Source: Hyphomicrobiaceae bacterium (GTDB lineage: Bacteria; Pseudomonadota; Alphaproteobacteria; Rhizobiales; Methyloligellaceae). From it: a stretch of 64,000 nucleotides of DNA. How positions within the stretch are numbered: position 1 is the stretch's first letter; every line of letters starts with the position of its first letter. Below, piece by piece: positions 58,857-64,000 of the stretch. The notes under the pieces were generated by a model. That model was not told the origin of the DNA. It searched no databases and saw only the letters and a list, made by a program, of their open reading frames with translations. Both the position numbers and the translations under genes were made by a program. The stretch is taken from NCBI GenBank assembly GCA_020637815.1, contig JACKJS010000002.1, forward strand, positions 310,001-374,000. The letters are read 5' to 3'.

Positions 58857-58877
58857 AAGAACCCTTTCGAGGTTCTT
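58857..58877. terminator. Hairpin directly after argH
   Basis: AAGAACC (58857-58863) and GGTTCTT (58871-58877) pair around a 7-base loop and touch the argH stop codon. On the plus strand it is followed by TTTATC; on the minus strand (argH direction) there is no T-run, so its role in argH termination is doubtful. A second region, GGGCC...GGCCC with CTTGTC/GACAAG inside (58811-58837), lies next to it. Confidence 0.35.
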
Positions 58878-60275
58878 TTATCGCGAGACGCCGTCCTTCT
58901 CCAAACGCTTTATCCAGCGCTTGGCCTCGCGCCGGACGTTCGAAGGGGCCGTCCCGCCAAAGCTCGTCCGGCTCTTCGCCGAGCGGGCTGGGTCCAGAAC
59001 CCCGAACACGTCCGCGGTGATCCGGGGTTCGGCGCTTTGCAGGTCGGAAAGCGGCAACCTCTTGAAATCGAGACCTTTTTTCTCGGCGAGCGCGACGATC
59101 GCTCCGGTGATGTGATGTGCCTCCCGGAACGGGATCTCGAGGTTCTGCACGAGCCAATCGGCAAGATCCGTCGCGGTCGAAAATTCCGCGCCGGCGGCCT
59201 TCTTCATGGCCTTGGCGTCCACAACGAGGTCAGAAACCATGCCGGTCAGTGCCGAAATGCCGAGCTTCAGGGCATCCAGCGCGTCGAACACGGGTTCCTT
59301 GTCTTCCTGCATGTCTTTCGCATAGGCCAGCGGCAAGCCCTTCATCACCATGAGCAGGGCCTGGAACGCACCGGCGATGCGGCCGGTCTTCGCGCGCACG
59401 AGCTCGGCCGCATCCGGATTCCGCTTCTGCGGCATGATCGAGGACCCGGTCGAGAAGGCGTCCGACAGACGCGCGAAGCGGAACTGCGGCGAGGTCCACA
59501 GCACGATCTCCTCGGATAGCCGCGACAAGTGCATCGCGGCGATAGAGGCCGCGGCGAGCGTTTCGAGGGCGAAGTCCCTGTCCGAAACCGAATCGAGGGA
59601 ATTCGCCGTCGGCCTGTCGAATTGGAGCGCCTTAGCCGTGTGCCGGCGGTCGATCGGAAAGCTCGTGCCGGCGAGCGCGGCCGATCCCAGCGGGCACTCG
59701 TTCAGGCGCTTGGCGGCATCGGTGAAGCGGCCCCGGTCGCGCGCGAACATTTCCACATAGGCCAGGCAATGATGGCCGAATGTCACCGGCTGCGCCGTCT
59801 GCAGATGAGTGAAGCCAGGCATTGTGGTCGCGGCTTCTTCGACGGCCTGCGTTGCCAAGGCAAGCTGAAGCTGCGCGAGCCCCGCCTCGATGACGCCGAT
59901 CTCGTCGCGCACATAGAGCCGGAAGTCGGTCGCGACCTGGTCGTTGCGCGACCGTGCCGTGTGCAGCTTGCCCGCGGCCGGGCCGATGATTTCCTTCAGC
60001 CGGTTCTCGACATTGAGATGGATGTCCTCCAGCGCTCGCGAGAATTTGAAGGTCCCGCCCTCAATCTCGGCAAGGATCTGGTCCAGACCCTCGGTGATCT
60101 TGGCTGCGTCCCCTGGCGTGACGATGCCCGTCGCACCCAGCATGGCCACATGCGCTTTCGACGCTTCGATGTCGTGCCGCCAGAGCCGCTTGTCGAAGTC
60201 GATGGAGGCGTTTATCTCCTCCATGATCTCGGAGGGACTTGAGGCGAAGCGGCCGCCCCACATGGTGTTGGTCAT
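58878..60275 (-). CDS. argH: Argininosuccinate lyase
   Basis: A 465-residue fumarase/aspartase-superfamily enzyme that splits argininosuccinate to arginine and fumarate. MTNTMWGGRFASSPSEIMEE start; conserved blocks HTARSRNDQVATDFRLYVRD near 109, TTMPGFTHLQTAQPVTFGHH near 155 with the catalytic His, and the signature SGSSIMPQKRNPD-like GSSIMPQKRNPDAAELVRAK near 277. The start is ATG 60275; the frame stays open to 60911 over the tlpA gene on the other strand, but that part is not coding. Confidence 0.97.
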   Translation of the reverse strand: MTNTMWGGRFASSPSEIMEEINASIDFDKRLWRHDIEASKAHVAMLGATGIVTPGDAAKITEGLDQILAEIEGGTFKFSRALEDIHLNVENRLKEIIGPAAGKLHTARSRNDQVATDFRLYVRDEIGVIEAGLAQLQLALATQAVEEAATTMPGFTHLQTAQPVTFGHHCLAYVEMFARDRGRFTDAAKRLNECPLGSAALAGTSFPIDRRHTAKALQFDRPTANSLDSVSDRDFALETLAAASIAAMHLSRLSEEIVLWTSPQFRFARLSDAFSTGSSIMPQKRNPDAAELVRAKTGRIAGAFQALLMVMKGLPLAYAKDMQEDKEPVFDALDALKLGISALTGMVSDLVVDAKAMKKAAGAEFSTATDLADWLVQNLEIPFREAHHITGAIVALAEKKGLDFKRLPLSDLQSAEPRITADVFGVLDPARSAKSRTSFGGTAPSNVRREAKRWIKRLEKDGVSR

Positions 60276-60333
60276 GATCGTCCGGTCTGAAGTTTGAGCG
60301 AGTTCCGGAGAACTCGAGTTCGAAGAGAGCGAC

Positions 60334-61023
60334 GTGAGCGGTTCCAAAAAACGCAAGAACACGGCCTCGCCGGCCAAATATGCCATCGCGGCTGCGGTCG
60401 CGCTTCTGGCCGGGTTCGGCACGGTATATTGGTTTTCCACCCCGTCTGACAATCGTTCGGCGCCGTCCGATCGCGGCGGGGAGGTGCCGGCGGCCGCGAC
60501 GGGAGCCGCAAACGCGGGCTCGGGTCCGCTCAAGGGGCTCAATAAGGGGGCCATGGCGGCCTTCGTGGTTCGGCCCCAACCGGTCGATGTGCCGGCGTTC
60601 GCGTTCGAAGGATCGGGCGGCGTCGAACAGACGTCTGCCGGCCTCAAGGGCAAGGTGGTCCTGTTGAATATCTGGGCGACTTGGTGCGTCCCTTGCCGGG
60701 AAGAGATGCCCCAGCTGAATGCGTTGCAATCGGAACTCGGTGGCTCCGATTTCGAGGTTGTGGCGATCAATATCGACAAGGGCGGGCCGGACAAGGCCAA
60801 GGCCTTCCTGGCCGAGACGGGCGCGTCGAACCTCACGCCGTATTTCGATCCCACGGGCAAGCTATTCGCCAAGCTCAAGGCCGTCGGGATGCCGACGACG
60901 CTCCTGCTCAACGCCGACGGTCAGGAAATGGGCCGGCTCGTGGGGCCGGCCGATTGGGCCTCGCCGGAAGCCAAGGCCATCGTCGAGGCTGCGCTCGGCG
61001 CCGCCCGAAGCGGCGCACCGTGA
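60334..61023 (+). CDS. tlpA: Thiol:disulfide interchange protein TlpA
   Basis: A 229-residue membrane-anchored periplasmic thioredoxin. One N-terminal helix (YAIAAAVALLAGFGTVYWF, about 16-34), an Ala/Gly linker, then active site WATWCVPCREEMP with Cys118 and Cys121, and cis-Pro loop VGMPTTLLLNADG. TlpA reduces periplasmic partners for cytochrome oxidase assembly. Start GTG 60334; divergent from argH, the usual arrangement; stop overlaps the DUF924 gene by 4 bp (GTGA). Confidence 0.93.
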   Translation: MSGSKKRKNTASPAKYAIAAAVALLAGFGTVYWFSTPSDNRSAPSDRGGEVPAAATGAANAGSGPLKGLNKGAMAAFVVRPQPVDVPAFAFEGSGGVEQTSAGLKGKVVLLNIWATWCVPCREEMPQLNALQSELGGSDFEVVAINIDKGGPDKAKAFLAETGASNLTPYFDPTGKLFAKLKAVGMPTTLLLNADGQEMGRLVGPADWASPEAKAIVEAALGAARSGAP

Positions 61024-61568
61024 CGGCCATCCTGCCCAACGACGTGATCGGGTTCTGGTTCGAGACGCTCTCGCCGGAGGATTGGTACCGCGCGCCGCCT
61101 CACGTGGATGCGGAAGTCACCGCGCGTTTCGGCGAACTCTACGAGACCTTGCGCGAGACGGTTCCGCAAGATTGGCTTCAAACGCCGGGCGGCCGGCTCG
61201 CCGCGATCCTCGTTCTCGATCAGTTTCCCCGCAACATGTTCCGAGGGACGCCGCAGGCCTTCGCGACGGACGCCAAGGCACTGGCGCTGGCCAAGGATGC
61301 GATCGCGGCCGGTGCCGATCTGGCGCTGCCGCCCGAGCAGCGGGCGTTTCTTTATATGCCGTTCCAACACACCGAAGACCTTAAGGATCAGCGCCGTTCC
61401 GTCGCGCTTTACGAGAGTCTCGGCAACGCGAACAATCTCGATTTCGCCGTGCGGCATTACGAGGCCATCGCGCGCTTCGGCCGCTTCCCGCACCGGAACG
61501 CCATTCTCGGCCGCGCGTCGACGCCTGAGGAAATGGCGTTTCTGCAAGAGCCCGGCTCGTCGTTCTAG
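61020..61568 (+). CDS. DUF924 family protein
   Basis: A 182-residue soluble, helical protein. It begins VTAILPNDVIGFWFETLSPE and has the DUF924 blocks RLAAILVLDQFPRNMFRGTP, FATDAKALALAKDAIAAGAD, RAFLYMPFQHTEDLKDQRRS and RHYEAIARFGRFPHRNAILG. The family has a tetratricopeptide-like helical layout and no proven activity. GTG start overlapping tlpA. It ends 6 bp from the convergent secreted-protein gene. Confidence 0.9.
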   Translation: MTAILPNDVIGFWFETLSPEDWYRAPPHVDAEVTARFGELYETLRETVPQDWLQTPGGRLAAILVLDQFPRNMFRGTPQAFATDAKALALAKDAIAAGADLALPPEQRAFLYMPFQHTEDLKDQRRSVALYESLGNANNLDFAVRHYEAIARFGRFPHRNAILGRASTPEEMAFLQEPGSSF

Positions 61569-61574
61569 GGCCGG

Positions 61575-62054
61575 TTAGCGCACGGGGGTCAGCGCCTCTT
61601 TGTCGAAGCGGTAGGTGTAGTTGCAATGGTCCTTCGCGGGCTTGTTGCAGGGCAGACCCGACGTGGTCACGTGCAACAGCCGGGACTTCCCGCTGGTGGA
61701 GAATTTGTATCCCTCCACGAAGTCCTCGAAGACCTTATCCCAGTCGTCGCCGCTCCAATAATAGAGCTGAAATAGGCAGCCGTCGGGGTTGCAGGCGGGA
61801 TTGCTTCCGTTCTTGCAGACGAGCTTGCCGTAGTCGGCGATCCAATCGGGCCGTCCATCGCCGTTCAGGTCGTCGCTGTGCAAGATATTGGCCGTCTCCG
61901 GCGTGCCTCCCCCTTGGCGGCAACGTTCCGCGGCCTCGGCGACCGTCTCGGCCATTTCCTCGGGGGCTTCGTCCGCGTAGGCAGGGGCGGCACCTGGCAC
62001 CAGCATGAGATGGGCGAGAACCAATGCGATCGGAATGAAGGGCCTGAAGGTCAC
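61575..62054 (-). CDS. Unknown secreted protein with a calcium-loop-like motif
   Basis: A 159-residue exported protein with a signal peptide (cleavage near PAYADEA, residue 28). The mature part has an acidic helix with MAETVAEAAERCRQGG, then SDDLNGDGRPDWIADYGKLV, whose DxNxDGxxD is the pattern of FG-GAP/EF-hand-like calcium loops, and six cysteines (RC, VC, AC, GC, PC, HC) that could form disulfides. C-terminal NYTYRFDKEAL. I do not recognise a family. It is 12 bp downstream of the D,D-carboxypeptidase gene on the same strand. Confidence 0.7.
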   Translation of the reverse strand: MTFRPFIPIALVLAHLMLVPGAAPAYADEAPEEMAETVAEAAERCRQGGGTPETANILHSDDLNGDGRPDWIADYGKLVCKNGSNPACNPDGCLFQLYYWSGDDWDKVFEDFVEGYKFSTSGKSRLLHVTTSGLPCNKPAKDHCNYTYRFDKEALTPVR

Positions 62055-62066
62055 GGGCCGGCCGGA

Positions 62067-63056
62067 TCAGTTGACCGGAAACGACAGCGCCGGAAGCTCC
62101 GCGAGCTCGGTGACGGGCGCATCGAGCCGGAAGAACTCGGGTCTGACCTCCGACTGGCGCGTCTTCGGGCCCGGACCGCAAATGACGGCGCGCAAATGCG
62201 CGGGCTGGTCTTCGCGATCGGCCGGGATGGCGAGGCCGTTCAAGCTGGTGCCGAACAGCGATTTCCAGAAATAGCGTTTGAAGCCGTTCTCGAGCAGTTG
62301 GGCGGCACGGATATTGCGCACCCGGGTCGAAGGCTCTCCAAGAACCACGGCGACGAGCTTGCGACCGTCCCGGGTCGCGCTGACCACGATGTTGAAGCCG
62401 GAGTCGCATATGAATCCGGTCTTCATCCCGTCCGCGCCAGAAAACGTCCGGAGCAGTCCGTTATGCGTGCGAAGTTCCCGATTGCCGACGTTCACCGTCG
62501 TCATGGCGAAGATGTCGGCATATTCGGGGAATTCGATGATCAGCGCGCGGGCGAGGCGGGCAAGATCGCGCGCGGTAGTGTACTGTTCCTCGTTGGGCAG
62601 GCCGTTCGGATTTGCAAAGTGAGTGCTTGTCATGCCGAGGCGCTTCGCCGCCTCGTTCATGCGCGCCACGAAGCCTTCCTCCGAGCCGCCGACCGTTTCT
62701 GCCACCATCATCGCGACGTCGTTGGCGGACTTGACGATGATCACTTTGATCGCCGTTTCGAGCGGGATCGAGGTGCCGACGGGAAGCCCAAGTTTGGTGG
62801 GCGGCTCTTGCAACGCCTTCTTGGTGACGATCGTAGGCGTGTCCGGCTTCATCTCGCCGTTTCGAAGCGCGTGGAAGGCCACATAGGCGGTCATCATCTT
62901 GGTGAGCGAGGCGGGGAACCACAGCACGTCCGGGTCCTCGGCATAAAAGACCGTGCCGTTATAGGGTTCGAAGACGAGGGCGGGACTGGCTTCGGCGGCC
63001 GTCGGGGCCACAAGGGCGAGAACGGCGAAAAGGCTAAGAAAGGCACGCCTCAGCAT
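62067..63056 (-). CDS. D-alanyl-D-alanine carboxypeptidase (class C-type PBP5/DacF family)
   Basis: A 329-residue penicillin-binding protein that trims the terminal D-Ala from peptidoglycan peptides. Signal peptide to about residue 23 (APTAAEASP). All three active-site motifs: SLTK with Ser50 and Lys53, SAN at 110-112 in IIVKSANDVAMM, and KTG at 212-214 in GADGMKTGFICDSGF. The C-terminal domain is shorter than in PBP5 and lacks a clear amphipathic anchor. Start ATG 63056. Confidence 0.95.
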   Translation of the reverse strand: MLRRAFLSLFAVLALVAPTAAEASPALVFEPYNGTVFYAEDPDVLWFPASLTKMMTAYVAFHALRNGEMKPDTPTIVTKKALQEPPTKLGLPVGTSIPLETAIKVIIVKSANDVAMMVAETVGGSEEGFVARMNEAAKRLGMTSTHFANPNGLPNEEQYTTARDLARLARALIIEFPEYADIFAMTTVNVGNRELRTHNGLLRTFSGADGMKTGFICDSGFNIVVSATRDGRKLVAVVLGEPSTRVRNIRAAQLLENGFKRYFWKSLFGTSLNGLAIPADREDQPAHLRAVICGPGPKTRQSEVRPEFFRLDAPVTELAELPALSFPVN

Positions 63057-63374
63057 GAATATTTGTCCCTCTCAAATGCAGCGGCTCTTGCGATTGGGCT
63101 GCTACGATCGGCTGCAATGGGCTGACGTTCTCGTCCCGACAAGCGGCCAGTTCCGCGCGCTGCCTGCATTGCACTCTTCGGCGAGACGCCCGTAGTGCAG
63201 GCCGTCCGCCCTATTTCACACGCAAATTCGACTCTTCCGTGACGGGCGTTCCCCTCGCAGGTTCCTGAATCACGTACCTGCGACACCCACTGCCACACTA
63301 GCGCGCCAGCCTTGTTTCGCAACCCGGCGCGGTGCGGCGGGTCCCAGTTGCATCGTCCGCGCGCCGAACCTGAT
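63057..63374. other. 318-bp gap upstream of the D,D-carboxypeptidase gene
   Basis: No convincing ORF. It contains one inverted repeat, CGCAGGT (63256-63262) with ACCTGCG (63276-63282), and GANTC sites (GACTC and GAATC), the target of the CcrM methylase in this group. The carboxypeptidase promoter must lie here, but I could not identify it. Confidence 0.4.
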
Positions 63375-64000
63375 TTAGCTGTGGCGGACGATCCACGCAA
63401 CGGCGTCCGCGAGATCGTTGGCCACTGCGGTCGGCGGCGGATCGAAGCGATCTTCGTCGCCGTCGCGATACTTGCCGGTGCGCACCAGCACGGCGTTCGA
63501 AAGGCCTGCCTTGAGTGCGCCCGCCACGTCCGACTCGGCGTCATCCCCCACCATCACGGCCTCCTCCGGCGCGCAATCCATGCTCTCGAGCGCGGCGTCG
63601 AAGAAATCGGGAGAGGGCTTGCCGAGAACGATCGCGTCTTCACCGCAAGAATATTCCAGCGCGGTGACGAAGGCGCCCGCATCGAGACTGAGTTGACCGT
63701 CGTCGCCCTGGAAGATCCGGTTCTTGGCGAGCGCGAGGAAGGATGCGCCATCGATCAGTGCGCGGAAGGCCCGGTTCATGTTCGCATAGGTGAACGCATC
63801 GCCCGCATCGCCGACGACAACGGCGCGTGTGCCACGCACGGGGATGTCGGCGAACTCTTCTTCGAGGTTGGGGTGCACGAGCAGGACGGGGGAGGCATCG
63901 TGGTCGGTCAGCCATTGCAGCGCGGCTTGTCCGGGCGTGAACAGTTCGTCGTCGGTCATGTCGAGCCCGAACGCGTTCAGTCGCGCAAGGAGCATCTGCT
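63375..64000 (-). CDS. HAD-superfamily phosphatase, TIGR01458/LHPP-like (partial, N-terminus missing)
   Basis: The last about 208 residues of a HAD hydrolase, running off the window edge. It has the class IIA features VLLVHPNLEEEFADI, AVVVGDAGDAFTYANMNRAF, LALAKNRIFQGDDGQLSLDA, motif III Lys in IVLGKPSPDFFDAAL and motif IV VMVGDDAESDVAGALKAGL. 'NAVLVRTGKY' follows. The N-terminal DxDGV motif with the nucleophile Asp is outside the window. The order of blocks matches phospholysine/phosphohistidine phosphatase-like proteins; the substrate is not known. Confidence 0.88.
   Translation of the reverse strand, partial: QMLLARLNAFGLDMTDDELFTPGQAALQWLTDHDASPVLLVHPNLEEEFADIPVRGTRAVVVGDAGDAFTYANMNRAFRALIDGASFLALAKNRIFQGDDGQLSLDAGAFVTALEYSCGEDAIVLGKPSPDFFDAALESMDCAPEEAVMVGDDAESDVAGALKAGLSNAVLVRTGKYRDGDEDRFDPPPTAVANDLADAVAWIVRHS

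Noticed and set aside
58878..60911. A 677-residue version of ArgH
   Set aside because: The extra N-terminus lies antisense to tlpA, whose thioredoxin motifs are clear; ATG 60275 starts the usual ArgH N-terminus.
1..64000. CRISPR array, prophage, insertion sequences, rRNA
   Set aside because: No regularly spaced direct repeats of 25-40 bp, no transposase or phage structural genes and no rRNA motifs were found on either strand.

Overview
The window looks like chromosomal DNA of a GC-rich alphaproteobacterium, most likely in the order Hyphomicrobiales (Rhizobiales). The signs are the gene orders ftsY-yciB-ccmGDCBA-acnA, tyrA-hisC next to metX-metW, phaBA facing phaR, ftsX-ftsE next to a zinc-ribbon protein and hpt, and DUF2333-TIGR02302-lysA-lptM-argH facing tlpA. 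A LexA-type GTTC-N7-GTTC element and many GTG or TTG starts with stop/start overlaps fit the same group. I cannot name a genus. No rRNA, tRNA, CRISPR array, transposase or phage gene was recognised. Almost everything reads as core chromosome; the one clear accessory item is a methyltransferase/nuclease pair at 30.9-32.9 kb.

Layout. 0-5.6 kb: end of mtaB, ftsY, yciB, a MarR regulator behind a 26-bp dyad, then the cytochrome c maturation genes ccmABCDG on the minus strand. 5.9-11.4 kb: acnA, a DUF1223 protein, a DUF2794 protein flanked by several strong hairpins (possible small RNAs), and a BI-1/YccA membrane protein. 11.5-16 kb: a YbbA/YbbP-type ABC exporter divergent from a TesA-like esterase and a Nudix protein. 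16.1-20 kb: a PiT phosphate transporter followed by a tightly overlapping phospholipid cassette (YnbA-like CDP-alcohol phosphotransferase, CdsA, PlsC). 20-24.3 kb: a DUF1772 protein, an unknown secreted protein, NagZ, and photolyase overlapping a macrodomain protein.

24.4-29.1 kb is a zinc-limitation block: zur, an unlisted 52-residue membrane ORF, ATPase-permease-binding protein of a Zn ABC transporter, and a COG0523 GTPase, with two Zur-box-like sites. 29.2-33.7 kb: VanZ-like protein, ispG with a repeat-bearing C-terminal tail, the restriction-modification pair, and a DUF1345 protein. 33.7-38.4 kb: prenyl synthase, mtgA, rpmF with a textbook terminator, a GGDEF-like/EAL protein, chaC. 38.4-44.6 kb: tyrA-hisC, metXW, a methyltransferase that overlaps metW tail to tail, gloB and a cupin. 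44.6-49.6 kb: phaB-phaA, phaR, an unknown gene with a LexA box and a CtrA-like box upstream, PlsC and a YdcF-like protein. 49.6-64 kb: ftsEX, zinc-ribbon protein, hpt, DUF2333, TIGR02302, lysA, lptM, argH, tlpA, DUF924, a secreted unknown, a D,D-carboxypeptidase and a truncated HAD phosphatase.

The most interesting points are the candidate Type II restriction-modification pair (visible PD...ExK nuclease motif beside a beta-class amino-methyltransferase), the Zur-controlled cluster with its small membrane ORF, the apparently LexA-controlled unknown gene, the two possible minus-strand small RNAs around the DUF2794 gene, and the YnbA/CdsA/PlsC cassette, whose product lipid is not known. All calls come from reading sequence; no searches were run.
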